The notes: generated by a model not told the origin, from the sequence alone. Positions 23,770 to 32,226 are shown, counted from the stretch's first letter. The stretch is DNA of 64,000 nucleotides from Friedmanniella luteola (GCF_900105065.1 NZ_LT629749.1:1054001-1118000), one strand, 5' to 3'. Made by a program: numbers and translations.

Positions 23770-23783
23770 ATTGAACGCTCAAT
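23770..23783. promoter_or_regulatory. operator-like palindrome ATTGAACGCTCAAT
   Basis: A 14-base palindrome with one mismatched pair lies in an AT-rich patch between the divergent oxidoreductase and LLM genes. Its form (TTGAACGNTCAA) is that of many TetR-family operators. No regulator gene is adjacent. Confidence 0.5.
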
Positions 23784-23816
23784 CGTCGTTGCGTCGGCAA
23801 CCAGGAGGAGACAGAC

Positions 23817-24839
23817 ATGGAGTTCGGACTCACCACCTTCGCCGAGATCAACGACCCGGCCGTGTCGCCGGGCGAGCGGCTCCGCGAGGTCGTCGAGGAG
23901 GCGGTGCTGGCCGACCAGCTCGGCCTCGACGTCTACGGGATCGGGGAGCACCACCGGCCCGACATGGCCGCGTCGGCCCCCGAGATCGTGCTGGCCACCA
24001 TCGCCGGCCGCACCGAGAAGATCCACCTGAGCAGCGCGGTGACCGTGCTCAGCTCGGCGGACCCGGTGCGCGCCTTCCAGAACTTCGCCACCCTCGACCT
24101 CCTCTCCAGCGGCCGGGCGGAGCTGATGGCGGGCCGCGGCTCCTTCACCGAGTCCTTCCCGCTGTTCGGCTACTCCCTCGGCGACTACGACGAGCTGTTC
24201 GCCGAGAAGCTCGACCTGCTGCTGGCGCTCCGGGCGGAGGGCCCCACCACCTGGTCGGGCCAGTTCCGCGCCCCGCTGGACGGCGTGGTCGTGCACCCGC
24301 GGCCCGAGGGCCGGCCGCTCCCGGTCTGGGTCGCCGTCGGGGGGACCCCGAACTCGATCGTCCGGGCCGGCACGCTGGGTCTGCCCATGGCGCTGGCGAT
24401 CATCGGTGGCCAGCCCGCCGGCTTCGCCCCGCACGCCGACCTCTACCGGCGCGCCCTCGAGCACGGCGGCCACCCGGCCAGCACCCCGCTGGCGGTGCAC
24501 GCGCACGGCTACGTCGCCGGCGACGAGCAGGCCGCCCGCGCCGACTTCCTGCCCGGCTACAAGGCCACCTTCGACAAGCTCGGCCGGGAGCGCGGCTGGG
24601 CCCCGATGTCCCGCGCCCAGATCGAGGGCCTGATCGGCCCCGAGGGAGCCCTCTTCTTCGGTCACCCCGAGCGGGTGGCGGACAAGATCGTCGCCCTGCA
24701 CGACCTGCTGGGTCTCGACCGCTTCGAGATGCACGTCAGCCACGTCGACCACGCGAGGACGATGCGCTCCATCGAGCTCTTCGCGACCGAGGTGGTCCCG
24801 CTGGTCCAGGCCCGGTTGGCGGTACCGGCCACCGTCTGA
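23817..24839 (+). CDS. LLM-class flavin-dependent oxidoreductase
   Basis: A 340-residue luciferase-like (LLM) monooxygenase with a TIM-barrel fold using FMNH2 or F420. The start MEFGLTTFAEI follows an excellent AGGAGGAGA ribosome binding site. Characteristic segments are YGIGEHHRPDMAASAPEIVLA, the loop VTVLSSADPVRAFQNFATLDLLSSGRAEL and VWVAVGGTPNSIVRA. No single substrate can be read from the sequence. Divergent orientation to the beta-hydroxyacid dehydrogenase and the shared palindrome suggest that both are induced together. Confidence 0.9.
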   Translation: MEFGLTTFAEINDPAVSPGERLREVVEEAVLADQLGLDVYGIGEHHRPDMAASAPEIVLATIAGRTEKIHLSSAVTVLSSADPVRAFQNFATLDLLSSGRAELMAGRGSFTESFPLFGYSLGDYDELFAEKLDLLLALRAEGPTTWSGQFRAPLDGVVVHPRPEGRPLPVWVAVGGTPNSIVRAGTLGLPMALAIIGGQPAGFAPHADLYRRALEHGGHPASTPLAVHAHGYVAGDEQAARADFLPGYKATFDKLGRERGWAPMSRAQIEGLIGPEGALFFGHPERVADKIVALHDLLGLDRFEMHVSHVDHARTMRSIELFATEVVPLVQARLAVPATV

Positions 24840-24877
24840 GGGGCCGCGCGCGCCGTCGGTCGCCCGGCGCCGCTCGC

Positions 24878-24883
24878 TAGGGT
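24878..24883 (+). promoter_or_regulatory. -10 box, leaderless promoter of thiE-RNase-barstar
   Basis: TAGGGT ends 6 bases before the GTG at 24890. A single leaderless transcript can serve all three overlapping genes. Confidence 0.5.
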
Positions 24884-24889
24884 GACCGC

Positions 24890-25600
24890 GTGAGCGCACT
24901 GATGGGCCTCGAGGCGCGGCTGCGGCTGGCCCGGCTGTTCCTGCGGACCGACGCCCGCCGCCGGCAGGGCGACCTGGCCGCGTTCCTGACGGCCGCCTTC
25001 GCCGGCGGGGTCGACGTGGTCCAGATCAGGCAGGACGGTCTGGACGTGGTGACCGGCCGCGAGGTCCTCGAGACGGCGCGTCGAGCCGCCGCGTCCGCCC
25101 AGGCTGTCGTCGGGGTGCTGGGCGACCCCGCCTGGGCGGGTGCCCTGCAGGCCGACCTGCTGCACGTCGGGGCCGCCGGGGGCAGCTCCGCGGAGGCGCG
25201 CGCGCCGCTGCACGCCTCGGCCCTGCTCGGCCGCTCCACCCGGCGCGCCACGGACGTCGGCGCGGCGCTCGCGGACGACGCGCTCGACTACTTCTCCGTC
25301 GGACCGGTGCACGCCGCCCCGGGACTGGAGCTGGTCCGCCACGCGGCCCGGGTGGCCCCCGTCTTCGACGTGGCTGCCAAGCCCTGGTTCGCCGTCGGCG
25401 GGGTCACCGAGGCCTCCCTGGTGCGGGTGCTGGACGCCGGCGCCCGCCGGGTCTGCGTCGAGACGGCGCTGACGGCCGCCGACGACCCGCAGGAGGCCGC
25501 GGCCCGGCTGGCCCGCCCGCTGGCCGAGGCCTGGCGCGCCGACCCGGCCGCGGCGCGCTACGGGTTCGCCGCCGCGGCCAGCCGCGGCCGCCCGCGGTGA
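24890..25600 (+). CDS. thiE: thiamine-phosphate synthase-like TIM barrel, lacks TPTKPG loop
   Basis: A 236-residue protein that follows the ThiE barrel: GVDVVQIRQDGLDVV (normally VQLREK), VVGVLGDPAWAGALQADLLHVG, YFSVGPVHAAPGLELVRHAAR and WFAVGGVTEASLVRVLDAGA. Where ThiE has TPTKPGRP, which grips the pyrophosphate and thiazole phosphate, this protein goes from GPVHA straight into APGLELVRHA. REK is also changed to RQD. The gene lies at the thiE position next to metF of the Streptomyces map. Normal ThiE activity is doubtful; a moonlighting or lost-function paralogue is possible. The RNase gene overlaps its end. Confidence 0.72.
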   Translation: MSALMGLEARLRLARLFLRTDARRRQGDLAAFLTAAFAGGVDVVQIRQDGLDVVTGREVLETARRAAASAQAVVGVLGDPAWAGALQADLLHVGAAGGSSAEARAPLHASALLGRSTRRATDVGAALADDALDYFSVGPVHAAPGLELVRHAARVAPVFDVAAKPWFAVGGVTEASLVRVLDAGARRVCVETALTAADDPQEAAARLARPLAEAWRADPAAARYGFAAAASRGRPR

Positions 25601-26061
25601 CCGGTCGGCTCAGGGCCGTCGCCGCCGTCGGCGCGCTGCTCGTCCTGGTCCTGCTCGCCCTCTGGGGCAGCACCGGCACCCAGACCGCCGAGCCGCCGGC
25701 CGCCGGCACCGCCGGTCGGGGGACGGCCACCGGCGGCGCCACCCCCGCCCCGACCGGCGGCGGCACGGACCGGGAGTCCGGGCTGCCGCTGGTCGCCCTC
25801 GCGTCGCTGCCCCGGGAGGCGCAGCAGACCGTCCGGCTCATCGACGCCGGCGGCCCGTTCCCCTACGACCGCGACGGCGTCACCTTCGGCAACCGGGAGG
25901 CGCTGCTGCCCAGCCGGCCGCGCGGCTACTACCGCGAGTACACGGTCCCCACGCCGGGCGAGGACGACCGCGGCGCCCGGCGGATCGTCGCCGGGGACGA
26001 CGGCCGCCAGCTGTTCTGGACCGACGACCACTACGCCTCCTTCGCCCGGGTGCAGCGGTGA
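25597..26061 (+). CDS. secreted guanyl-specific ribonuclease (RNase Sa/F1 type)
   Basis: A 154-residue microbial ribonuclease. Residues 5-23 are a hydrophobic signal or anchor, then a Gly/Thr/Pro linker to about 60. The catalytic domain has the fold TFGNREALLPSRPRGYYREYTV with general base E114, the arginine pair R128/R129 in GARRIV and catalytic H145 in TDDHYASF. It should cleave single-stranded RNA after guanine outside the cell or in a competitor. The GTG overlaps thiE by 4 bases, and the stop overlaps the barstar start. The pair is a toxin with its inhibitor. Confidence 0.9.
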   Translation: MTGRLRAVAAVGALLVLVLLALWGSTGTQTAEPPAAGTAGRGTATGGATPAPTGGGTDRESGLPLVALASLPREAQQTVRLIDAGGPFPYDRDGVTFGNREALLPSRPRGYYREYTVPTPGEDDRGARRIVAGDDGRQLFWTDDHYASFARVQR

Positions 26062-26414
26062 CCGGCGACCGGCCGCCGCTGACGCCCGGCGTCTACCGGA
26101 TGGCCGACGCCGCGACGGTGGCGCAGCGGCTGGCCTCGAGCGGCTGGGACGCCCGCCCGGTGGGCGCCGCCCGCACGACGCCCGCGCTCTACGCGTCGCT
26201 GGCCGCCGCCCTGGCGCTGCCGTCCTGGTTCGGCGCCAACCTCGACGCCCTCTGGGACTGCCTGGCCGACCTCGACCGGCCGACCGCGCTGGTGCTGGCC
26301 GGCTGGGACGGCTTCGCCCGCGCCCAGCCGCGCCAGGCCCGCCGCCTGCTGGAGCTGTTCGCCGAGCGCGCTGCCCAGGACCCGCCCTTCGTCGTGGTGC
26401 TCGCGGCCGGCTGA
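26058..26414 (+). CDS. barstar-family ribonuclease inhibitor
   Basis: A 118-residue cytosolic barstar-like protein. The inhibitor signature is present: LPSWFGANLDALWDCLADLD, in which the aromatic and acidic residues fill the RNase active site. It should protect the producer from the RNase encoded just upstream. The GTG overlaps the RNase stop by 4 bases, so toxin and inhibitor are translated together. The N-terminal 30 residues (TPGVYRMADAATVAQRLASSGW) are longer than in barstar itself but normal for actinobacterial members. Confidence 0.9.
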   Translation: MTGDRPPLTPGVYRMADAATVAQRLASSGWDARPVGAARTTPALYASLAAALALPSWFGANLDALWDCLADLDRPTALVLAGWDGFARAQPRQARRLLELFAERAAQDPPFVVVLAAG

Positions 26415-26430
26415 GCCGGCGGCCGGCCCC

Positions 26431-27588
26431 TCAGAACTGCCGGCGGACCGCGGCCTCGGCCAGCGCGGTGAGCCCGCGACGGCCCTCGTCGGTGACCGGC
26501 GCGGTCCCCAGCGCGGCCAGCGCCCGCGCGAGGCCGTCGGCGATCATCGCCTCCACGGCGTCCACCGCCCCCGAGCTGACGATGACGTCCTGCAGCGCGG
26601 CCACGCCGTCGGCGTCGAGGTCCGGGTCGCCGAGCCGGGCGGCCAGCAGGGCGCGGCCGGCGGCGTCGGCGCCGGCGTAGGCGTGGGCGACCAGCACGGT
26701 CCGCTTGCCCTCCCGCAGGTCGTCGCCGGCCGGCTTGCCGGTCACGGCGCTGTCGCCGAAGACGCCCAGCAGGTCGTCGCGGAACTGGAACGCCCGGCCC
26801 GCGGGCGACCCGTACGCGGCCAGTGCGTCCTGCAGCCCCGGGTCGGCGCCGCCGAGGGCCGCGCCCAGCTGGCAGGGCCGCTGGACGGTGTAGCGCGCGG
26901 ACTTGTACTCCACCACCCGGCCCGCCTCGGCGAGCGCGGCCGCGGGGTCGGCCCGCAGCGGCTGCGCCTGGGCGACGATGTCGAGGTACTGCCCGCAGGT
27001 GACCTCGGTGCGCATCGCCTCGGCGACCGGGGTGGCGCGGGCCAGGGCGTCGGCGGCCATCCCGGAGCGCAGCAGCAGCTCGGCGGACCACATCAGCAGC
27101 AGGTCCCCGAGCAGGATCGCCGCGGCCCGGCCGAACGCGCCGGCGTCGCCCAGCCGCCCGGCGGCGGTGTGCTGGGCCTCGAACTGGCGGTGGGCGGCCG
27201 GTCGCCCGCGGCGCAGGTCGGAGGAGTCCATCACGTCGTCGTGCACGAGGGCGGAGACGTGCAGCAGGTCCAGGCTCGCGGCCGCCCGCAGCAGGGGCTC
27301 CGCCGTCGCGGCGTCCGGCAGCCCGGCGGCGGCGACGTAGCCCCAGACGCAGAACGCGGGCCGCAGCCGCTTGCCCCCGTCCAGCAGCTCCGCGGCCAGG
27401 GTGCGCAGCGGCGCCAGCTCGGGTCCCATCCCCGCCAGCACCGGCTCCTGCCCGGCCAGGAAGGCCGTCACCGTGGAGCCGACCGCCTCCCGGAAGGACG
27501 GCCCGAGCGGCGCGTCCGCGTCCAGCAGCGGGGCGGGGCCGGGTGGGTGGTGCTCAGCGGCGGACCGGGCAGGGGATCGGGTGACCAC
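26431..27588 (-). CDS. idsA: trans-isoprenyl diphosphate (geranylgeranyl) synthase
   Basis: A 385-residue polyprenyl synthase that extends allylic diphosphates with isopentenyl diphosphate. The first aspartate-rich motif is VHDDVMD (D117, D118, D121), with the arginines of DLRRGRP after it. The second motif is FRDDLLGVFGD. GGKRLRPAFC precedes. It corresponds to Rv2173 (IdsA2). Products could feed carotenoids, menaquinone or the decaprenyl carrier; the chain length is not readable by eye. The GTG at 27588 follows a leaderless -10 box. Confidence 0.93.
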   Translation of the reverse strand: MVTRSPARSAAEHHPPGPAPLLDADAPLGPSFREAVGSTVTAFLAGQEPVLAGMGPELAPLRTLAAELLDGGKRLRPAFCVWGYVAAAGLPDAATAEPLLRAAASLDLLHVSALVHDDVMDSSDLRRGRPAAHRQFEAQHTAAGRLGDAGAFGRAAAILLGDLLLMWSAELLLRSGMAADALARATPVAEAMRTEVTCGQYLDIVAQAQPLRADPAAALAEAGRVVEYKSARYTVQRPCQLGAALGGADPGLQDALAAYGSPAGRAFQFRDDLLGVFGDSAVTGKPAGDDLREGKRTVLVAHAYAGADAAGRALLAARLGDPDLDADGVAALQDVIVSSGAVDAVEAMIADGLARALAALGTAPVTDEGRRGLTALAEAAVRRQF

Positions 27589-27594
27589 ATGCTG

Positions 27595-27600
27595 AGCCTA
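27595..27600 (-). promoter_or_regulatory. -10 box, leaderless promoter of idsA
   Basis: On the minus strand TAGGCT ends 6 bases before the GTG at 27588, with no Shine-Dalgarno. Confidence 0.5.
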
Positions 27601-27624
27601 CGGAGGGGGTGCCGGGGGCCGACC

Positions 27625-27630
27625 TATGGT
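27625..27630 (+). promoter_or_regulatory. -10 box, leaderless promoter of metF
   Basis: TATGGT ends 6 bases before the ATG at 27637. It is only 25 bases from the divergent idsA -10 box, so polymerases at the two promoters will compete. Confidence 0.5.
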
Positions 27631-27636
27631 GTTCGC

Positions 27637-28566
27637 ATGCCGGGCCGGACTGCGTCACCACCGCGTCCGCGGACCCCCACGGTGGCCGAGCTGCTGGCCA
27701 CCGCCGGCCGGCCCCTGTTCTCCTTCGAGCTGTTCCCGCCCCGCGACGAGGCCGGCTCGCGCCAGCTGTGGCAGACGGTCCGGGAGCTCGAGGCGCTGGG
27801 GGCGGACTTCGTCTCCGTCACCTACGGGGCCAGCGGCTCCACCCGCGAGCGGACGATCGGCGCGACCGAGCAGATCGCGCTCACCACCACGCTGCGCACC
27901 GTCGCCCACCTCACCTGCGCCAGCCAGAGCCGCGAGCAGCTGCGCCGGGTCGTCGGCGCCTACGCCGCGGCCGGGGTCCGGCACGTGCTCGCCATCCGCG
28001 GGGACATGCCCGGCGGGCCGCGGGAGCCGTGGGTGAAGCACCCGGACGGCCTCGACAACGCGACCGAGCTGGTCCGCCTGGTCCGCGAGCTGGGGGACTT
28101 CTGCGTCGGGGTGGGCGCGTTCCCCGACCCGCACCCGTCGTCCTGCGACGCCGACCTCGACGCGCGGATCCTGGTCGAGAAGGCCCGGGCCGGCGCCAGC
28201 TACGCCATCACCCAGCTGTTCTTCCGGCCCGAGGACTACTTCGCGCTGGTCGCCCGGGTCCGCGCCCTGGGCTGCGACCTGCCGATCATCCCGGGCATCA
28301 TGCCCATCACCAACGTCCGCCAGGTCGCCCGGTTCGCCGAGCTCTCCGGGGCCGCGCTGCCCGAGGCGGTGGTCGACCGCGTCGAGGCCGTCGCCGGCGA
28401 CGACGACGCGGTCCGCCGCGTGGGCACGGCGATCGGCACCGAGCTGTCCGAGGCGCTGCTCGACGGCGGCGCCCCGGGTCTGCACTTCTACACCCAGAAC
28501 CGCTCCCGGGCTACCCGAGAGATCTACGCCAACCTGGCGAGCCGGCTCCTGCCGCGTCGAGGGTGA
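27637..28566 (+). CDS. metF: 5,10-methylenetetrahydrofolate reductase
   Basis: A 309-residue FAD-dependent enzyme that makes 5-methyl-THF for methionine synthesis. The family blocks are FSFELFPPRDEAGSRQLW, FVSVTYGASGSTRERT, HLTCASQSREQLRR, VLAIRGDMPGG, and later YAITQLFFRPEDYFALV and PGIMPITNVRQVARFAELSGA. Homologous to Rv2172c. The last 56 bases overlap the 3' end of helR, which is read from the other strand. Confidence 0.95.
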   Translation: MPGRTASPPRPRTPTVAELLATAGRPLFSFELFPPRDEAGSRQLWQTVRELEALGADFVSVTYGASGSTRERTIGATEQIALTTTLRTVAHLTCASQSREQLRRVVGAYAAAGVRHVLAIRGDMPGGPREPWVKHPDGLDNATELVRLVRELGDFCVGVGAFPDPHPSSCDADLDARILVEKARAGASYAITQLFFRPEDYFALVARVRALGCDLPIIPGIMPITNVRQVARFAELSGAALPEAVVDRVEAVAGDDDAVRRVGTAIGTELSEALLDGGAPGLHFYTQNRSRATREIYANLASRLLPRRG

Positions 28567-30775
28567 CCAGGCGCTGCGTCGGCCGCGTCAGCGCCACGTA
28601 GAGCGACCGCACCCCACCGGGCGACTCGGCCACCAGCCGGTCCGGGTCCACCACCAGCACCCCGTCGTACTCCAGGCCCTTGGACTCGAGCGAGGTCACG
28701 ACGGCGAGCCGCTCGGCCCCGGGGAGGGCGGCCGCGTCGAGGGCGGCGCGGACGCCGTCCCGGGCGGTCGGGGGGCAGATGACGCCGACGGTGCCCTCCA
28801 CCTGCGTCAGCAGGTCGGCCACCGCGTCGACGGCGGCGGGCTCGACGCCCCGCTCGTCGGCGACCAGCAGCAGCGGTGCGACGCCGGTGGAGCGGACGGC
28901 CTTGGGCAGGTCGGCCTCCGGGTAGGCCTGCACGACGACGGAGGCGGCCAGGTCGAAGACCTCGGCCGGGCTGCGGTAGTTGGTGCTCATCCGGAACCGG
29001 CGGACCGGGGCCGTCCCGACCAGCTCCTGGAGCGCCCGGTCGGTCTCGGCCGCGTCCGGCCACGAGCTCTGGGCCGGGTCGCCGACGATCGTCCAGGAGG
29101 CCCCCGCCCCCCGGCGGCGGAGCATCCGCCACTGCATGGGCGTGATGTCCTGCGCCTCGTCCACCAGCACGTGGCTGTAGGTCTCGTGCGGCTCGGCGAA
29201 CGGGTCGACCTCGCGGACCGGGGTCAGCCGGTCGGCGGTGGTCACCACCTCGGCGTACTCGGCGTCGTCGGGCAGGAAGAGCGGCTCGTCGCGGTCCTCG
29301 GTCTCCGTGACCGGCCCCAGCAGGCTGACCAGCTCGTCGAGCAGCGCGCCGTCGGCGACGGTCCAGTCGGCCGTGCGGGCGAGGTCGGCCGTCCGCGGGT
29401 AGGAGGCGGCCAGCCGGTCCTGCTCGGCCTCGCTGAGGGTGGAGCCGGCGAGCCGGGCCAGCAGCCCGCGGTCGCCCAGCCGGGCCAGGGCGGTCGGCGC
29501 GCTCACCCCGGGCCACCAGGCCAGCAGGAACATGGTGAAGGCGGCCGTGTCGGTGACCGCGTCGTCGAACTCGTCGCGCTCCAGGTCCAGCTCGGCCGGC
29601 CGGCCCCGCCACAGCGCCTGCAGCAGCGCCTTCTCGGCGGCCTCCCGGCCGGCGTTCAGCTTGTGGTGCGCGAGCACGTCGGCGCGGATCCGCTCCAGGG
29701 CGTCCACCCGCAGCACCAGCACGTGCCCCTTGAGGGTCAACCGGAGCTCGAGCGGGACCGCCTGCGGCGGCTCCTGCACGAGCCGGCGGAGCACCCGGAC
29801 CATCCGCAGGCTGCCCTTGACCGCCGACGTCGGGGCGTCGTCCACCCGGTCACCGGCCAGCCGGACGACGTCCGCGGCCACCGTGCCGACCGGGCGCAGG
29901 GTCACCGACTCCTCGCCGAGGGAGGGCAGCACCCGCTCGATGTAGTTCATGAACACCAGGCTGGGCCCCACCACGAGCACGCCGCCCGAGGTGAAGCGGC
30001 GGCGGTTGGAGTAGAGCAGGTAGGCCGCGCGGTGCAGGGCGACGACGGTCTTCCCGGTGCCGGGACCGCCGGAGATCATCGTGAAGCCCTGGTAGGGGGC
30101 CCGGATCGCCTCGTCCTGCTCGCCCTGGATGGTGGCGACGATGTCGCGCATCGTGTGCCCGCGGGCGCGGGAGAGCGCGGCCATCAGGGCACCCTCGCCG
30201 ACGACGGCCAGGTCGTCGCGGGCGTTCTCGCCGTCCAGCAGGTCGTCCTCGATGCCGACCACCCGCTGGCCCTGGCAGCGCAGCACGCGGCGGCGGACCA
30301 CCTGCATCGGGTCGTGCGGGGTGGCCCGGTAGAACGGCTCCGCGGCCCGGGCACGCCAGTCGATCACCAGCGGCTCGTAGTCGGCGTCGCGCACGCCGAT
30401 CCGGCCCACGTAGCGGACCTCGCCGTCGGTCCGGTCCAGCCGGCCGAAGACGAGGCCCTCGTGCTCGGCGTCCAGCACCGCGAGCCGCTTGGCGGCCTGG
30501 AAGGCGAAGACGTCGCGCTCGTAGAGGCCGGTGCCGTCCTCCTCGCGGACGTAGGAGCCGCGGTCGGACTGGTAGAGCGAGCGGCCCGCGGAGGCCACCT
30601 CCTGGGCGGTGCGGGTGGCGTCGGCCAGCCGCGCGTAGACCAGGTCCACGTGCGCCTGCTCGGCCGCCACCTCGCGCTCCACGAGGTCCGGGGAGGCCGG
30701 CCCGCCCGACTCGTCGGCGGGACGCCGGCTGTCCTCGGGCTCGTCGGGAGCGGTCACTCGGTGCACGGAAGTCAA
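28511..30775 (-). CDS. helR: HelD/HelR-type RNA polymerase-recycling ATPase
   Basis: A 754-residue superfamily 1 helicase-like protein. The N-terminal coiled coil (about 28-100) precedes LYERDVFAFQ and IDWRARAAEPFYRATPHDP, both typical of HelD. Walker A is GGPGTGKT (236-243). Walker B/motif II is VLVDEAQDITPMQW, and motifs III-VI follow (GDPAQSSW, YRSPAEVF, SLESKGLEYDGVLV, LYVALTRPTQRL). These enzymes pry RNA polymerase from DNA and, in actinobacteria, give tolerance to rifamycins (family knowledge). The TTG start at 30775 has GAGGACGAGA upstream. The 3' end overlaps metF by 56 bases. Confidence 0.92.
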   Translation of the reverse strand: MTSVHRVTAPDEPEDSRRPADESGGPASPDLVEREVAAEQAHVDLVYARLADATRTAQEVASAGRSLYQSDRGSYVREEDGTGLYERDVFAFQAAKRLAVLDAEHEGLVFGRLDRTDGEVRYVGRIGVRDADYEPLVIDWRARAAEPFYRATPHDPMQVVRRRVLRCQGQRVVGIEDDLLDGENARDDLAVVGEGALMAALSRARGHTMRDIVATIQGEQDEAIRAPYQGFTMISGGPGTGKTVVALHRAAYLLYSNRRRFTSGGVLVVGPSLVFMNYIERVLPSLGEESVTLRPVGTVAADVVRLAGDRVDDAPTSAVKGSLRMVRVLRRLVQEPPQAVPLELRLTLKGHVLVLRVDALERIRADVLAHHKLNAGREAAEKALLQALWRGRPAELDLERDEFDDAVTDTAAFTMFLLAWWPGVSAPTALARLGDRGLLARLAGSTLSEAEQDRLAASYPRTADLARTADWTVADGALLDELVSLLGPVTETEDRDEPLFLPDDAEYAEVVTTADRLTPVREVDPFAEPHETYSHVLVDEAQDITPMQWRMLRRRGAGASWTIVGDPAQSSWPDAAETDRALQELVGTAPVRRFRMSTNYRSPAEVFDLAASVVVQAYPEADLPKAVRSTGVAPLLLVADERGVEPAAVDAVADLLTQVEGTVGVICPPTARDGVRAALDAAALPGAERLAVVTSLESKGLEYDGVLVVDPDRLVAESPGGVRSLYVALTRPTQRLVTLDAAGAGSPGWRRSLG

Positions 30776-30810
30776 AGAGTCTCGTCCTCAGTCAGGAAAG
30801 CGAACGTCTC

Positions 30811-30816
30811 ACTATA
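30811..30816 (-). promoter_or_regulatory. -10 box of helR
   Basis: TATAGT on the minus strand, about 36 bases before the TTG. It is the most AT-rich hexamer of the intergenic region. I see no rifamycin-associated palindrome next to it. Confidence 0.5.
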
Positions 30817-30872
30817 CGGGGACGGGGCGCGTTCCGGAGGCGCTGGAGTGGCTGGAGTGACGACCGCGTCGC

Positions 30873-32183
30873 TCACCCGAGGGCGTCGTGGCACGCGTAG
30901 GAGGCGAGGGCACCGGACAGCACGACCTGCGACGGACCGTTCCCGCCGGCGGAGGCGGCGCTGGCCAGGTGCAGCCCGGGCAGGCCCGGGGTGACGGGCG
31001 GGCGCTGCAGCCAGCTCCGCCAGCCCCGCCAGGCCGCGCCGGCGGACGGGTTCGGCCCGGCCCGGCCGAAGTCGTGCCGGCTGACCACCGTGGCCCCGTC
31101 GACCGTCCCGTCCCCCACCGGCCGGGCCCAGCTGACGACGGGGGTGCCGTCGACGTCCAGCTCGACGGTCTCGGTGACCGCCCGCGCGGGCCGGTCGAGG
31201 CGGCCGTGCTCGACGGCCGGCGCCGCGGCGGGGTGCAGCCGGTGGGTGCGCCGGCGCAGCGCCGGTGCGGCGTCGGGTGGCAGCAGCGCGTCGACCAGCT
31301 GCCACGGGTCGGTGGTCACGACGACGGCCGCGGCCCGGCGGAGGCCGTCCGGCACCCGGACGCCGACCACCCGGCCGTCCTCGACCTCGAGTCCGGTGAC
31401 CGGCGTGCCCCGGTGCACCACCACCCGGCGGGTGGCCAGCCGTGCCGCCAGCACCTCGACGAGCACCGACGAGCGCCCGGTGTCGGAGGGCCGGGCGGCG
31501 GGGTCGCTCGCCGCCACGTGCCAGTGCCCGAACCGCCGGCTGACGCTGAGGTCGACCGCGACGAAGGCCGGCGTCCGCTCCGGGCGGGACCCGTGCCGGT
31601 GGGCCAGGCTGCGGACGAGCGCCTCCAGGTGCGGTTCCTGCAGCCGTGCGGCCAGCCAGGCCAGGCTGCGACGGGCGTGCAGCCGGGCCAGCACCGGCCG
31701 GGAGAGCTGGCGGCGCTCCTGCAGCGGGTACTCCAGACCCAGCGGCCGGAGCGTCTGCCACACCTCGTCGAGCTCGTCGAGCAGGTCGCGCCAACGGTCG
31801 GCGGCGGCGGCGCCGTAGGCCGCCCGGAGGGTGGCCTGCTGGGCGCCCCGCTCGGTGGGCAGGTCCAGCAGGCTGCCGTCGGCGAAGCGGTAGCGGACGG
31901 GCGGGGCGGGCACCAGCGCGTGCCCCGACCGGGCCAGCTCCGCCTCCAGCGGCCGGCCGCTCTTGCGGAACAGGTCCCGCCACGGGGCGGGGAAGGGGAG
32001 CAGCCCGGGTGCCGCGTCCACCGGGCCGACCCCGGGGAGGTCGCCGGGGGCCCAGCGGCCGCCCAGGACGTCCGCCCGCTCGAACAGCTCGACGGGGTGG
32101 CCCGCCTTGGCGAGGCGCGCCGCGGCGGCCATCCCGGCCACGCCGCCGCCGACGACGACCACCGGCGCGGGAGGGGCGGACAT
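30873..32183 (-). CDS. FAD-dependent oxidoreductase, phytoene desaturase-like
   Basis: A 436-residue flavoprotein. The N-terminus VVVVGGGVAGMAAAARLAKAGHPVELFERADVLGGRW is a full FAD/NAD Rossmann motif of the CrtI/amine oxidase superfamily. A C-terminal segment GLHLASAASAGGNGPSQVVLSGALASYAC closes the FAD site. The middle is alanine/arginine-rich and divergent from true carotene desaturases, so substrate is uncertain; an isoprenoid is suggested by the idsA gene 3.3 kb away. The ATG at 32183 has a leaderless -10 box TACGCT 7 bases upstream. Confidence 0.85.
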   Translation of the reverse strand: MSAPPAPVVVVGGGVAGMAAAARLAKAGHPVELFERADVLGGRWAPGDLPGVGPVDAAPGLLPFPAPWRDLFRKSGRPLEAELARSGHALVPAPPVRYRFADGSLLDLPTERGAQQATLRAAYGAAAADRWRDLLDELDEVWQTLRPLGLEYPLQERRQLSRPVLARLHARRSLAWLAARLQEPHLEALVRSLAHRHGSRPERTPAFVAVDLSVSRRFGHWHVAASDPAARPSDTGRSSVLVEVLAARLATRRVVVHRGTPVTGLEVEDGRVVGVRVPDGLRRAAAVVVTTDPWQLVDALLPPDAAPALRRRTHRLHPAAAPAVEHGRLDRPARAVTETVELDVDGTPVVSWARPVGDGTVDGATVVSRHDFGRAGPNPSAGAAWRGWRSWLQRPPVTPGLPGLHLASAASAGGNGPSQVVLSGALASYACHDALG

Positions 32184-32190
32184 GGGCACG

Positions 32191-32196
32191 AGCGTA
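32191..32196 (-). promoter_or_regulatory. -10 box, leaderless promoter of the FAD enzyme
   Basis: TACGCT on the minus strand, 7 bases before the ATG at 32183. Confidence 0.45.
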
Positions 32197-32226
32197 GGCG
32201 GTGGCGCGGGCTGCCAGGCTGGGCGC

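Noticed and set aside
30776-30872. Rifamycin-associated element upstream of helR
   Set aside because: No long palindrome is seen around the -10 box; only a normal promoter can be supported.
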